Counted from the first letter of the stretch, positions 34,186-43,410 are shown. The stretch: DNA of 64,000 bases from Brevibacillus agri (GCF_004117055.1 NZ_CP026363.1:3712001-3776000); one strand, 5' to 3'. Made by a program: numbers and translations. The notes: generated by a model from the letters alone, not told the origin.

Positions 34186-34923
34186 CTATTGCTTGATCGC
34201 GTAAAAAATCATGCGCGGCGATTGACTGGCTATATACGGTTCAAATTGGTAATTGCCGAATACCTGAATTTGTCCGAATCCGGCCAGCTCCAGCATGGCC
34301 GTCATCTGTTCCACGGAGAAAAGCCGAACCTGCTCCAAGTACTCCCTCGGCTGCGCGGCGGGATCGTCTCGAATCAAAATCCGCTTTTTTACCGCCTCGT
34401 CCTCGATCCAGCGCTTCTCCTCGATCAGCATCCCGCTGACCTCTTTGGTGGAGTGCGGGACAAGATGCTGCTTCACGTAGGCGGGGTTCAAATAGTCGAT
34501 GACGACTTCCCCGTTCACCTTCAATGCCTGCGCCATATTGCGGACGACCTGCGCGTTTTCCTCATCGGACGAAAAATAGCCAAAGCTGGTGAACAGGTTG
34601 ACTACGATGTCAAATTCGTCCCGATACGGAATATGGCGCATGTCGCAGCGAGCGAAGCTGAGCTGTGGATAGGTGTTCTGCTCTTCCGCAAGCTGCAGCA
34701 GCACGGGGGACAGGTCGACACCTACGACTTCGTATCCTCTGCGAGCCAGCGCACGCGAATGCCGCCCGCTCCCACAGCAAAGATCAAGTACGCGCCCCGT
34801 GCTCTTTATCGGCAATCGCTCGAGCAGATTGGCGATCTCGCTGTCGGCCGCCGAATCGTCCCGATGCCGATACACAAGTACGTAATCTTCGCGAAAGCTG
34901 CGTTCAAACCATTCTTCTGCCAT
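34186..34923 (-). CDS. Class I SAM-dependent methyltransferase
   Basis: A 245-residue Rossmann-fold methyltransferase. Motif I is VLDLCCGSGRHSRALA, motif II VVGVDLSPVLL, and FDIVVNLFTSFGYF follows, as in small-molecule methyltransferases of the methyltransf_25/11 type. The substrate is not known. AAAGGAG precedes the ATG. It seems monocistronic. Confidence 0.88.
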   Translation of the reverse strand: MAEEWFERSFREDYVLVYRHRDDSAADSEIANLLERLPIKSTGRVLDLCCGSGRHSRALARRGYEVVGVDLSPVLLQLAEEQNTYPQLSFARCDMRHIPYRDEFDIVVNLFTSFGYFSSDEENAQVVRNMAQALKVNGEVVIDYLNPAYVKQHLVPHSTKEVSGMLIEEKRWIEDEAVKKRILIRDDPAAQPREYLEQVRLFSVEQMTAMLELAGFGQIQVFGNYQFEPYIASQSPRMIFYAIKQ

Positions 34924-35119
34924 TCCCTAGCTCCTTTAATTCCAAGATGCTCTCATTATACCACAGCGGGGTTTATCCGCAGCCGATTTCCCCCCGCCGA
35001 AGTGCACGGAAAACCGCAGGAAGCCTGACCAAAAGCACACTCGCGAAGAAACGACGACAGCGATGCGCTGAGGCTCGAAGACTATCCCGTCCGGTGAATG
35101 GCAAACACAGTCCGAAAAC

Positions 35120-35184
35120 AAAAACCCCCTGTCTTTCCTGCTGGCGGCAAGCCTTGCCATACAGTAGGAGGACAGGGGGTTTTG
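35120..35184 (-). terminator. dck-dgk operon terminator
   Basis: AAAACCCCCTGTC pairs with GACAGGGGGTTTT; an inner GGCAAG/CTTGCC hairpin sits in the loop. The T-run is on the minus strand. Confidence 0.85.
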
Positions 35185-35191
35185 GGGCTGG

Positions 35192-35881
35192 CTACGGCAG
35201 GCGCGCAGCTCGTCCCAGGCGAATTTTTTCCGCCGCACGGGCAATGATGCTCTCCACGGAGGCCGGGTCGTCCACGACGTCGTACTCGTTGATGTTCACC
35301 CGCAGAACAGGACAGGAGGTAAACGAGTGAATCCAGCTATCATAGCGGTTGAACAAATCGCGCCAGTAGTCGATCGGGGTCTGCTGCTCCATCGGGCGTC
35401 CCCGCTCCTGGACGCGCCCGATAATGTCATCGAAGCTGCCTTCCAGGTAGATCAAAATATCGGGATGCGGGAAGTACGGCGTCATGACCATCGCTTCGAA
35501 CAGCTCTGTGTACGTGCGGTAGTCTTCTTCCGTCATGTTGCCCTGCTCGTACAGCATGCGGGCGAAAATGCCGGTATCCTCGTAAATCGAGCGATCCTGG
35601 ACGAAGCCGCCGCCGTAGTCGAACATCCGCTTCTGCTCCTTGAAGCGCTCGGCCAGGAAAAAGATTTGCAGGTGAAAGCCCCAGCGGGACAAATCGTTGT
35701 AATAACGGCCAAGGTAAGGGTTGTTGTCCACTTTTTCCACGGACACGCGAAAACCGAGCTGATCGGCCAGGGCGTGTGTGAACGTCGATTTGCCGACGCC
35801 TACCGTTCCGCCGATGGTGATGACCGCATTGCTCGGAATGCCGTATTTTTCACGAAGATGGCTGTTTTGAAACCTAGACAT
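35192..35881 (-). CDS. dck: Deoxyadenosine/deoxycytidine kinase
   Basis: A 229-residue deoxynucleoside kinase salvaging dA and dC. P-loop GGTVGVGKST is near residue 25, and the canonical catalytic DRS motif is in FVQDRSIYEDTGIFA, with RGRPMEQQTP as the lid. The sequence closely follows B. subtilis Dck by eye. It comes 45 nt after dgk in the same direction, so the pair is an operon. The start ATG (MSRFQN) has an AAGGAG-like site (AATAAGGAG) upstream. Confidence 0.93.
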   Translation of the reverse strand: MSRFQNSHLREKYGIPSNAVITIGGTVGVGKSTFTHALADQLGFRVSVEKVDNNPYLGRYYNDLSRWGFHLQIFFLAERFKEQKRMFDYGGGFVQDRSIYEDTGIFARMLYEQGNMTEEDYRTYTELFEAMVMTPYFPHPDILIYLEGSFDDIIGRVQERGRPMEQQTPIDYWRDLFNRYDSWIHSFTSCPVLRVNINEYDVVDDPASVESIIARAAEKIRLGRAARLP

Positions 35882-35925
35882 GTACGCAACTCCTTATTGA
35901 AATACTTGCCAATCACACGGCATCG

Positions 35926-36567
35926 TTATGCCTGTTGCCCCCGCAGCTCCTGAATGCGCGGCAGGATGAGATCGAGCATATACTGCCGATCCTCTGGCCG
36001 ATGGACGAAATCCAGCTCGTCACAGTTGAATTTGATGACAGGCGTATCCGGGTGGTGCTTTTCAAACTCGTCCATAAATTCGTTGTAATCGGCGATCAGA
36101 TTTTCCATATAGCCCACATCCATCGTCCGCTCCACCTCGCGATCGCGCATGGCGATCCGCTTCATGACCGTGTCGATGGACGCCGTCAAGTAAATGACCA
36201 GATGAGCCTGCGGCAAATCTTCTGTCAGGATATCATAAATTTTGAGATACTTCGGGAGATTGTTGTCGGACAGCGTTCGTTTGGCAAAAATCGTATTTTT
36301 AAAAATATTGTAATCGGATACGACAGAAATGCCCTGGTTGAGATAGTGGGCGTGAATATCCTGCAACTGCTTGTAGCGGTTGCACAGGAAAAACATCTCT
36401 AGCTGAAAGCTCCACTCCGCGATGTTCTCGTAAAACTTTCCTAGAAACGGATTTTCATAAACAATTTCTTCCAATAATTGCAATTCGCAAGTGCGGTGCA
36501 GTTCCCGCGCCAACGAGGTTTTTCCAATACCGATCGGTCCCTCGACAGTTATTAATATGGACTTCAT
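35926..36567 (-). CDS. dgk: Deoxyguanosine kinase
   Basis: A 213-residue deoxynucleoside kinase salvaging dG. P-loop GPIGIGKTS starts near residue 10. WSFQLEMFFLCNRYKQL and SDYNIFKNTIFAKRTL match B. subtilis Dgk, where DYxIxKN replaces the DRS of Dck, so the lack of DRS is normal for the family. First gene of the dgk-dck operon. The ATG at 36567 is preceded by AAAGGAA; the upstream in-frame start at 36771 would read through the terminator of splB. Confidence 0.92.
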   Translation of the reverse strand: MKSILITVEGPIGIGKTSLARELHRTCELQLLEEIVYENPFLGKFYENIAEWSFQLEMFFLCNRYKQLQDIHAHYLNQGISVVSDYNIFKNTIFAKRTLSDNNLPKYLKIYDILTEDLPQAHLVIYLTASIDTVMKRIAMRDREVERTMDVGYMENLIADYNEFMDEFEKHHPDTPVIKFNCDELDFVHRPEDRQYMLDLILPRIQELRGQQA

Positions 36568-36674
36568 ATACGCCTCTGTTCCTTTCGCCAAAATGAGAGC
36601 ACTCCATATTTTAGCACGCGTACTTCCATTTGTCGAAACCATTCCTTTTCTGTCGCATGCCGCTTTTTTCCAAT

Positions 36675-36705
36675 AAAAAAAACTGCTCCTGACGATCAGA
36701 GCAGT
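36675..36705 (-). terminator. splB terminator
   Basis: ACTGCTC pairs with GAGCAGT, followed by T8 on the minus strand. Confidence 0.85.
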
Positions 36706-36727
36706 CGGTCGGACAAACGCTTTTGCG

Positions 36728-37801
36728 CTACGTAAAATACTCGATTTTGGCCTTGGGAAACAGTCTCGCAATCTCCCTCTCCAAATGCGCCTGCAAGGCT
36801 TTGGCCTGCACGTCCGGGTAGACGTACTTGCCTTTGCCGTACTTGCCCCATTTGTATTTGCGCTCCTCCTCGTTCATCGCCAGCTTGGTTTTCGGATAGC
36901 GCTGCAAAATCAAGTTTTTGGCAATTTTGGTGAAGCGGTGCTGGATCAGCTCAAAAGTCAGGTCGGCCAGCGCTTCCGGGACGAGCTGGTTTCGCAGCCG
37001 TTCCAGCAAGTCGGTGTAGCCTTCCTCCCATCCGTCAAACCAGTATAAGGGGGCCAAAATGAAGCCGAGCGGATAGCCTGCTTTTGCCACTTTGCCCGCC
37101 GCTTCAATTCTTTGCGCAAAGCTGGAAGTGCCCGGCTCGAAGTTTTTGATGACGTAATCGGCATTCATGCTGAAGCGAAAACGGGTATGCTTGTTATGTT
37201 TCGCATCGAGCAACGAATCGACGTGGTGAAACTTGGTAACGAACCGCAGACGGCCATACTCCTGTTCCCCCATAAATTCGATCGCTCGCTTCAGGTTTCC
37301 TGTCAAATGCTCGATGCTGACCGGATCGGACGTACAGGCTGCCTCGAATCGGGTAATCTCTCCCGGCCGTTCCTCGATGTATGTTTTCGCCTGGGCCAAA
37401 ATTTCATCGGTATTGACGTAGACGCGAACGTACGGCTTGGACCCGATGTTCGTATTCAAATAGCAGTAGTGGCAATGCGCCGCGCAGCCTGTAGCCAGCG
37501 GAATCGCGTATTCCGCAGACGGCTTGGAGGTTTCGAACTTCAACGTTTTGCGCACCCCAATGACCAATGTTCGCTTGGCATTGCGGTACTTTTCCACCTC
37601 TGTCTCGCCGGGAATGCCGCGCACCTGATTGTGGCTGGTTGTCATTTGCAGCGGGATGCCTTCCGCTTGCAAACGCTGGTACAGCTCCTGGCCGAGCGGA
37701 TAGTTCAGTGCGTTTGGCTCGACGAAAACGTAGTCGGGCACAAACAGGCCAGTTTTTTTCTGCCCTGTTTTCGCGGGTGCTTCCAGCAGTGTCGTCACCA
37801 T
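36728..37801 (-). CDS. splB: Spore photoproduct lyase
   Basis: A radical SAM enzyme that reverses the spore photoproduct in germinating spores. The three-Cys cluster is C106-x3-C110-x2-C113 (TGCAAHCHYC). The H-atom-donor Cys of SPL is expected at C156 in FEAAC. The C-terminus includes ELIQHRFTKIAKN, typical of SPL. Length 357, slightly above the 342 of B. subtilis SPL. The ATG at 37801 follows GGGAGGG, 12 nt away. A small gene lies upstream in the position of splA. Sporulation-specific expression is inferred from the family. Confidence 0.93.
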   Translation of the reverse strand: MVTTLLEAPAKTGQKKTGLFVPDYVFVEPNALNYPLGQELYQRLQAEGIPLQMTTSHNQVRGIPGETEVEKYRNAKRTLVIGVRKTLKFETSKPSAEYAIPLATGCAAHCHYCYLNTNIGSKPYVRVYVNTDEILAQAKTYIEERPGEITRFEAACTSDPVSIEHLTGNLKRAIEFMGEQEYGRLRFVTKFHHVDSLLDAKHNKHTRFRFSMNADYVIKNFEPGTSSFAQRIEAAGKVAKAGYPLGFILAPLYWFDGWEEGYTDLLERLRNQLVPEALADLTFELIQHRFTKIAKNLILQRYPKTKLAMNEEERKYKWGKYGKGKYVYPDVQAKALQAHLEREIARLFPKAKIEYFT

Positions 37802-37881
37802 AAGCGCAAGATCCCTCCCAGTGTGTAGTATGGCCTGCACAGTCGGACAAGCTTTCGAGGAGATCACTGGCTGCTCACGCT

Positions 37882-38109
37882 CTACAGCGTGCTTTTGAAC
37901 TCGCGCAGCCACTGTCGCGCTTCCGCCGCCTGGCTGGACGGCACCTGCAGCGTGTACACATACCCGCCTTTTTTCGTTTCTCTGGACAACAGCCTGACCC
38001 GGATTCCTTTTATCTCCAAATATCGCCGGCACTCGCTCGCCACTCTAGGAAGCCCGTACGATTCATGAATCGTTACCCATTTGGTCCACATGCCTTCCCC
38101 CACCCTCAT
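37882..38109 (-). CDS. Small protein upstream of splB (DUF2007-like)
   Basis: A 75-residue protein beginning MRVGEGMWTKWVTIHE; the GMWTK ATG at 38091 is also preceded by a ribosome-like GGGGGAAGG. The body has an ACT-like pattern: a helix (LPRVASECRRYLEIKGI), strands (VRLLSRET, YVYTLQVP) and a closing helix (AAEARQWLREFK). This resembles the DUF2007 putative signal-transducing fold at low confidence. It lies 80 bp upstream of splB in the same direction. It does not look like SplA to me. Confidence 0.6.
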   Translation of the reverse strand: MRVGEGMWTKWVTIHESYGLPRVASECRRYLEIKGIRVRLLSRETKKGGYVYTLQVPSSQAAEARQWLREFKSTL

Positions 38110-38231
38110 TGCTTCTTCCTTTACTGTAAGCAACAAGCAGGCAGTTGGTTCAAAAAAGACGCAGCGATTGCCGATTTTCCCAAAACTGTTTTCGCCTTTG
38201 CGCAGTCTAATACGTGTAGGAGGGGGAAAAT

Positions 38232-38756
38232 GTGAATCTGGAACAACTTGTCTCGCAAGCCAGGCAAGGAGACGACGAAGCTTTTTACCAGTTGATTTGC
38301 CAGCAGCAACAGCAGCTGTACAGCGTGGCTTACGCCTTTTTGCGCAACGAACTGGACGCGCTGGAGGCGATACAGGAAGCGACCTGCCGTTCCTATCTCC
38401 GCTTGTCTCGCCTGAAGCAGCCCGCGCATTTTCGCACCTGGCTGACACGCATTCTCATCCACGTATGTCTGGACGAGCTGAAACGAAAAAAACGGTTTGC
38501 CCCCGACTTTCCCGATGGCGACGGTCTGGCGGACCCGGATCGCAAGCAGTGGGAGCACACGGCGGACAAACTCGTTATCGAGGAAGCGCTGGCCAAGCTT
38601 ACGCCTGCTTACCGCAGCATCATCATCCTGAAATATTTTGAAGATCTGACCATTCGCGAAATTGCGTTACGGCTCGGCCATCCGGAAGGAACGATCAAGA
38701 CCTGGCTGCACAAGGCGTTGGCTACATTGCGAAAAGAACTCGGGAAAGGCTGGTGA
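38232..38756 (+). CDS. ECF-type RNA polymerase sigma factor
   Basis: A 174-residue ECF sigma factor. Region 2 (AFYQLICQQQQQLYSVAYAF, EAIQEATCRSYLRL) and region 4 helix-turn-helix (LTIREIALRLGHPEGTIKTWLHKAL) are complete. It resembles Bacillus SigV/SigX-type factors. GTG start 6 nt after GGAGGG. The downstream anti-sigma gene begins 1 nt after its TGA (TGAATG), so they are co-translated. No consensus ECF promoter (AAC/CGT) was recognised upstream. Confidence 0.88.
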   Translation: MNLEQLVSQARQGDDEAFYQLICQQQQQLYSVAYAFLRNELDALEAIQEATCRSYLRLSRLKQPAHFRTWLTRILIHVCLDELKRKKRFAPDFPDGDGLADPDRKQWEHTADKLVIEEALAKLTPAYRSIIILKYFEDLTIREIALRLGHPEGTIKTWLHKALATLRKELGKGW

Positions 38757-40100
38757 ATGTATATGGATATCGAAAAAACAGAGGGTCAGACCGACGCGCA
38801 CGTACCGCCGCACATCGAGCACTACATTCGCTCTGGCATCGCCCAGGCCAAAAGCCTTCAACGCAGACGCCGCCGCAGCCGTCTGGTTCGCCTCTGCTCG
38901 GGAATTGCGACAGGGTGTCTGCTCCTGGCCTTTGTGTTCTCGGTGCGCCTCTCCCCGGCGGTTGCCGCTTATGTCAGCCACATTCCCGGGATGGAAAAGT
39001 TCGTCGAGCTGATTCGCGATGACAAAGGGTTGCAGCGGGCTGCCGAGCACGAGATGGTCCAGGACATCGGCACAGGCGGCTCGCTTGCAGGCATCACGTT
39101 CACGATCGACCAGGTGCTGACCGATCAGAAGCGGATGCTGCTGTTTTACACCTTGAAGCACGAACGTAGCGGCCAAAAGGTCGGGATGCGCAAGCTGGAG
39201 CTGTTTGACGCCTCCGGCAAGGAGTGGGAGCACGGAGCGAGCTGGTCTAGCATGGACGTGGAAGCGAACGAGGAGCAAAAAAACCGGATTGATATTTTTC
39301 TCCCGGAAACAAGCGAAGTACCTGACGCGCTGACAGCCAAAGTGACGCTCGACCTCGACGGCGTAGAGCTGAACCCTCCGCTTGCGATTACGTTTCCGAT
39401 CGACCATAGCAAATACACGACATTTGAGAAAAAAGTGGTTCCTGTCGGAAAAAAAGTGACGGTGGACGGACAGACGTTTACCATCGAGCAAATGACGGTG
39501 TTCCCTACGCAAACAGAAGTCAGCATCCGCTTCGATCCGGGCAACTCCAAACATATTTTCGGCTTTGACGATCTGCGGCTGGTGGATGAAAACGGCCAGA
39601 CGTACGCTTTCTGGGGAAATGGCGTGCCGACGCGTGACAACGGGGAAAACGGCAAAGTGTACAATCTGGAAAGCATCTATTTTCTGGAGCCGCAAAAGCT
39701 GTTTTTGAAAGCAAACGGGATTCGGGCGCTGGACCGCGACAAGCTGCAGGTGGTAATCGACGCGAAGACGCAGAAGCTCGTCAAAGCACCCGATGCCAGG
39801 CTCAAGCTGACTGCGCTGCGCCAGGTCGATGATGTGGTCGGCATGGACTGGGAGCTGGAAGTCGAGGAAGCGGACGCGCATCGCTTCATCCATTTGGGCA
39901 GCGACATCACGGACAATCAGGCGAATAAATACGACTACGTCCAGGGAAGCTCGTCTTCGCGCGATCCGGCGAGGCGTCTTCAGACGTACAGCCTGATTTA
40001 CCAAAGACTGACGAAGAACGGCGCCCCTGATTTCTACACTTTTACCCTCACGGACTATCCCGCTCGTTTGCAAGGCGGGTTTACCGTGCAAGTCAAATAG
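38757..40100 (+). CDS. Anti-sigma factor with DUF4179/DUF5643 domain
   Basis: A 447-residue transmembrane protein: cytoplasmic N-terminus of ~50 residues, one membrane segment (SGIATGCLLLAFVFSVRL) and a large extracytoplasmic part. Around 70-150 it matches DUF4179 (VSHIPGMEKFVELI, GITFTIDQVLTDQKRMLLFYTL), found in anti-sigma factors of Bacillales paired with ECF factors; a second beta-rich DUF5643-like part follows. It would hold the upstream sigma factor at the membrane until an envelope signal. The signal is unknown. Alternative start at 38763. Confidence 0.82.
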   Translation: MYMDIEKTEGQTDAHVPPHIEHYIRSGIAQAKSLQRRRRRSRLVRLCSGIATGCLLLAFVFSVRLSPAVAAYVSHIPGMEKFVELIRDDKGLQRAAEHEMVQDIGTGGSLAGITFTIDQVLTDQKRMLLFYTLKHERSGQKVGMRKLELFDASGKEWEHGASWSSMDVEANEEQKNRIDIFLPETSEVPDALTAKVTLDLDGVELNPPLAITFPIDHSKYTTFEKKVVPVGKKVTVDGQTFTIEQMTVFPTQTEVSIRFDPGNSKHIFGFDDLRLVDENGQTYAFWGNGVPTRDNGENGKVYNLESIYFLEPQKLFLKANGIRALDRDKLQVVIDAKTQKLVKAPDARLKLTALRQVDDVVGMDWELEVEEADAHRFIHLGSDITDNQANKYDYVQGSSSSRDPARRLQTYSLIYQRLTKNGAPDFYTFTLTDYPARLQGGFTVQVK

Positions 40101-40101
40101 C

Positions 40102-40144
40102 AAAATGGCCTCGCAGAGAATTTGCTCTCCGCGAGGCCATTTTG
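40102..40144. terminator. Bidirectional terminator
   Basis: AAAATGGCCTCGC pairs with GCGAGGCCATTTT between the anti-sigma and thiD genes. Confidence 0.9.
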
Positions 40145-40162
40145 TTGTCGCTCGCCTTCGCT

Positions 40163-40957
40163 TTACTCCACAACCGCCCAGTGATTGGTCGGACCGTGGC
40201 CGCCGCCCAATTGCGGAGCGGTCCTGATCGCTTCGAAAATAAAGCGGTTCGCTTTTTCAACCGCAGCCACGAGCGGCGTATTTTTCGCCAGCTCTGCCGT
40301 CAACGCAGCGGAAAACGTGCAGCCCGTTCCGTGCGTATGCCGGGTATGGATGCGCTCATGCGACAACTCGAAAAAGTCGCGGCCGTCAAACAAAATGTCG
40401 ACGACGGTATCACCGTCGAGGTGGCCGCCCTTCATCAAGACGTTGCGCGCTCCGAGCGCATGAATCGCGCGGGCGCCTTCGCGCATATCGTCCGGGGTGC
40501 GAATCGTCATACCTGTCAGGCACTCGGCCTCCGGCAAATTCGGCGTCACGACTTCCGCGAGCGGCAGCAACTCTGTTTTCAGCGCGTCAATCGCTTCGTC
40601 CAGGAGCAGCTTGGCCCCGCCCTTGGCGATCATCACCGGGTCTACGACCAGCTTTTGCAGACTCGCGGCGCGCACCTCTGCCGCCACTGCGCGGATGATG
40701 TCCGCATCAAACAGCATTCCCGTCTTCGCCGCATCCGCTCCCAGGTCGCGCAACACTTCGCGCATCTGCTGGGCCACCGCCTCTGTCGGCAGCGGATACA
40801 CCCCGGCCACGCCCAACGTATTTTGCGCCGTAATCGCCGTAATCGCGCTCATTCCGTAAACGCCGAGTTGGTGAAACGTCTTCAAATCGGCCTGGATGCC
40901 CGCTCCGCCCCCGCTGTCTGATCCTGCTATCGTCAATGCTCTCGCGATTGTATGCAT
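40163..40957 (-). CDS. thiD: Hydroxymethylpyrimidine/phosphomethylpyrimidine kinase
   Basis: Phosphorylates HMP and HMP-P in thiamine synthesis. The 264-residue ribokinase-fold protein starts ALTIAGSDSGGGAGIQADLKTF, the ThiD signature, and has HTHGTGCTFSAALTAEL with the anion hole and catalytic Asp region. GGAGGGAG lies before the ATG at 40957. It is isolated: no other thiamine gene and no TPP riboswitch was found upstream. Confidence 0.93.
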   Translation of the reverse strand: MHTIARALTIAGSDSGGGAGIQADLKTFHQLGVYGMSAITAITAQNTLGVAGVYPLPTEAVAQQMREVLRDLGADAAKTGMLFDADIIRAVAAEVRAASLQKLVVDPVMIAKGGAKLLLDEAIDALKTELLPLAEVVTPNLPEAECLTGMTIRTPDDMREGARAIHALGARNVLMKGGHLDGDTVVDILFDGRDFFELSHERIHTRHTHGTGCTFSAALTAELAKNTPLVAAVEKANRFIFEAIRTAPQLGGGHGPTNHWAVVE

Positions 40958-41063
40958 GAATCTCCCTCCTGCTTTCGCCACCTTTTCTCCTACGAGTATA
41001 TCATCCGCTTGTCCCATTCGGTATACTTAGGAGTGATGACCAACCGCAAAGAAGGGATTTGTT

Positions 41064-41870
41064 ATGTCGTATCGCTTGTTTTACTGGCTGACCGTGCTCA
41101 TTCCCACGATCATTATCGGGGGCTTCGAATTTGTTCGGCACGATTTTTTGCTGCCTTATATGTCCATGGAAACGGGCAACGTATATATTACTTTGCTGAC
41201 GCTCTTGTTGTCTTATTTGTTCGCCACCTGGATGTTTCGCACGATCAAGCAGATGAACGCGCGGATCGTCGAGGAGCAAGCCAGGAGGGCCGTGTACGAG
41301 GAGCGCGAGCGTTTGGCCCGGGAGTTGCACGACGGCATCGCGCAATCTTTGTTTTTTCTCAATGTCAAGCTGAAGCAGGGGCATTTGGATGACGCCAGAG
41401 TAGCGGTTTCGGCCATCGACAACCACGTGCGCCAGGCGATTTTCAACCTGCGCTCGTTGCCGGAGGAAGGCAGCTTCGACCAGCGGCTGGAAAAATGGCT
41501 GACGCAGTGGAGCGCGCTGTCCGGCGTCGATGTCGCAGCGGATTTGCGCGTGAAGGAAAGCTTTTTCACCCCTGCGGAGGAAGTGCAACTGTTCGGAATC
41601 ATCCAGGAAGCTTTTGCCAACATCCGCAAACATGCGCAGGCCAAGCATTCCTGGATTCGACTGACGACAGGCGAGCCGCGGAGCTGGCAGCTCGTGATCG
41701 AGGACGACGGCGTGGGAATTGCCCATACCAAGCCAGACACGAAAAAATACGGCTTGTCGATGATGCGCGAGCGGGCGCGCCAGTTGAACGCCGCAATTGA
41801 CATTCAAAAACGGGCAGACGGCGGCACCATCATTCGCCTGACAGCCCATCCTGGAGGTTTTTCGCAATGA
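41064..41870 (+). CDS. NarL-type sensor histidine kinase
   Basis: A 268-residue kinase with two membrane segments (about 8-22 and 41-57) and a very short extracytoplasmic loop, which suggests sensing within the membrane. HisKA_3 phospho-acceptor H89 is in RERLARELHDG, and the ATPase has NIRKHAQAKHSWIRL and EDDGVGIA with YGLSMMRERA. It overlaps the regulator gene by 4 bp (ATGA). The signal is unknown. Confidence 0.92.
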   Translation: MSYRLFYWLTVLIPTIIIGGFEFVRHDFLLPYMSMETGNVYITLLTLLLSYLFATWMFRTIKQMNARIVEEQARRAVYEERERLARELHDGIAQSLFFLNVKLKQGHLDDARVAVSAIDNHVRQAIFNLRSLPEEGSFDQRLEKWLTQWSALSGVDVAADLRVKESFFTPAEEVQLFGIIQEAFANIRKHAQAKHSWIRLTTGEPRSWQLVIEDDGVGIAHTKPDTKKYGLSMMRERARQLNAAIDIQKRADGGTIIRLTAHPGGFSQ

Positions 41871-42517
41871 ACGCATACCGTGTGCTGATCGCTGACGACC
41901 ACCCGATGGCTCGCATGGCGATTCGCTCGCTCTTGGACCCGGACCCTTCGTTTGAAGTGATCGGCGAGGCCGAAAACGGCGAGGAAGCTTTTTTGCTCTG
42001 TGGACAGTTGCAGCCCGATCTGGTGCTGATGGACATCAACATGCCGAAATGGAGCGGCCTGGAAGCGACCCGCGAGGTGAAAAAAGCGTACCCGCACATC
42101 AAGGTCGTCATCCTGAGCGTCTCGGATGACGTCGCAGACTTGATTACCGCGATTCAATTCGGCGCGCAAGGCTATTTGCTGAAAAACTTGGAGCCAGACG
42201 ACTGGATCAACTACTTGCACGCGTTGCTTGGCGAAGACAGCGAGCTGACGCGGGAAATGGCAACCCGGCTGATGTACCGGTTCAGGCAGGAGGAGCACGT
42301 GGACGATCTGGTGCCGGATGTGCTGACGCCGCGCGAACGGGAAATCGTCATGTACGTCGGAGCCGGAAAGACGAACAGGGAAATCAGCGAAGCGTTGATT
42401 ATCGCGGAAAACACGGTGAAAAACCACCTGAAAAACATCCTGGAAAAGCTGCAATTGGCCAATCGCGTGCAGCTCGCCGCCTACGCGGTGCGCCACCATC
42501 TGATTATGAAAAAGTAA
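41867..42517 (+). CDS. NarL/FixJ-type response regulator
   Basis: A 216-residue regulator with receiver (acidic D10/D11, phospho-acceptor D56 in LVLMDINMP) and a LuxR-type HTH at the C-terminus (LTPREREIVMYVGAGKTNRE, NTVKNHLKNILEKL). It is the cognate partner of the kinase that overlaps it by 4 bp. Its DNA target cannot be inferred; nearby genes give no clear candidate. Confidence 0.93.
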   Translation: MNAYRVLIADDHPMARMAIRSLLDPDPSFEVIGEAENGEEAFLLCGQLQPDLVLMDINMPKWSGLEATREVKKAYPHIKVVILSVSDDVADLITAIQFGAQGYLLKNLEPDDWINYLHALLGEDSELTREMATRLMYRFRQEEHVDDLVPDVLTPREREIVMYVGAGKTNREISEALIIAENTVKNHLKNILEKLQLANRVQLAAYAVRHHLIMKK

Positions 42518-42616
42518 GCTCCCAACCGAAAACAGTTGCTTTCCGCGCCAACCACTGTCATCCTTAGAAGGACCCGTTTTTACGATACCAGACATGAAGA
42601 ATGGCAGGTGAACCAC

Positions 42617-43018
42617 ATGCTCGAAGTCAAGACCTCCAAGCTGAGCAACGGAGAATTAAACAGAGGCGTTTTCGCCATGCGCGACTTTGCAAAAGGCGAA
42701 TTGCTCCATGAAGCTCCGGTTCTTCCTTATTTGAACGAGGAACACGAGCACATTGAAAAAACGCTTTTGGCGGACTACGCCTTTGAATACGGTGCCAACC
42801 ATACCGCGTTTTTGCTCGGCTACGGCATGCTATTCAACCATTCCTACACGCCAAACGCCACGTACAGCATCAATTTTGACAACCACACGTTCGATTTCTA
42901 CGCCTATCGCGACATTCAGGCGGGCGAAGAGATTTTGATTAACTACAACGGCGATGAGGATTGCGACGATCCGCTCTGGTTTTACGAAGAAGAGCAGTCC
43001 GGCAATAAAAAGGAATAG
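42617..43018 (+). CDS. SET domain protein
   Basis: A 133-residue bare SET-domain protein, i.e. a possible protein-lysine methyltransferase. The core motifs are GYGMLFNHSYTPNATY (N-H-S cofactor and pseudoknot motif) and GEEILINYNGDED (G-E-E-L/I-x-x-x-Y). There are no pre- or post-SET cysteines. Bacterial stand-alone SET proteins have few known substrates. The start ATG at 42617 follows CAGGTGA; upstream frame is intergenic. Confidence 0.85.
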   Translation: MLEVKTSKLSNGELNRGVFAMRDFAKGELLHEAPVLPYLNEEHEHIEKTLLADYAFEYGANHTAFLLGYGMLFNHSYTPNATYSINFDNHTFDFYAYRDIQAGEEILINYNGDEDCDDPLWFYEEEQSGNKKE

Positions 43019-43030
43019 GCAAGCGCGATC

Positions 43031-43065
43031 AACAGGCAGGGGAGCTTTTCCCTTGCCTTTTTGTT
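43031..43065 (+). terminator. SET gene terminator
   Basis: AGGCAGGGG pairs with CCCTTGCCT, followed by TTTTTGTTTTTT. Confidence 0.85.
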
Positions 43066-43067
43066 TT

Positions 43068-43382
43068 TTAGCCCGTGTTGGCAGCCAGCGCCGCCTCCAG
43101 CAGCTTCAGTTCGTATTCGTCGCGTTCCGGCGCAAGCGCCGAGCAGCGCATGTCAATCCTGGCCCCGTACCGCACCGGGTCGATATCCTCTCCGCCCGCC
43201 AGCACAATGCCATCGACCGCCGCTACAAGCTCTTGGCAAGCATCGAGATCCCCGACAGGAATCCCGAGCGGAATCGCTCCTGCTTTTCGCACGGCATCCA
43301 AATAGTCGTGCCCGATGACGCTAAAGCCTTGTCCGGCCACTCCCCGCAGCTTCCCGCCGAAGCCTTCATGCGGGTTATCCAA
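43068..43382 (-). pseudogene. Peptidase C26 (gamma-glutamyl-GABA hydrolase-like) remnant
   Basis: About 104 codons with clear similarity to the middle N-terminal part of class I glutamine amidotransferase-like C26 hydrolases: VIGHDYLDAVRKAGAIPLGIP and DGIVLAGGEDIDPVRYG, ending at ELKLLEAALAANTG then a stop. A working enzyme is ~240 residues and would continue with VLGICRG, carrying the catalytic Cys; here that part is gone. There is an in-frame stop just upstream and only a TTG candidate start with no ribosome site. The stop abuts the SET gene terminator. It looks like a decayed fragment. Confidence 0.75.
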
Positions 43383-43410
43383 AGCTCAGCAATCTCGCCC
43401 TGTTCTGTAC

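Noticed and set aside
35926-36567. Missing DRS motif in dgk as a defect
   Set aside because: B. subtilis Dgk also has a DYxIxKN segment here; it is normal for the family.
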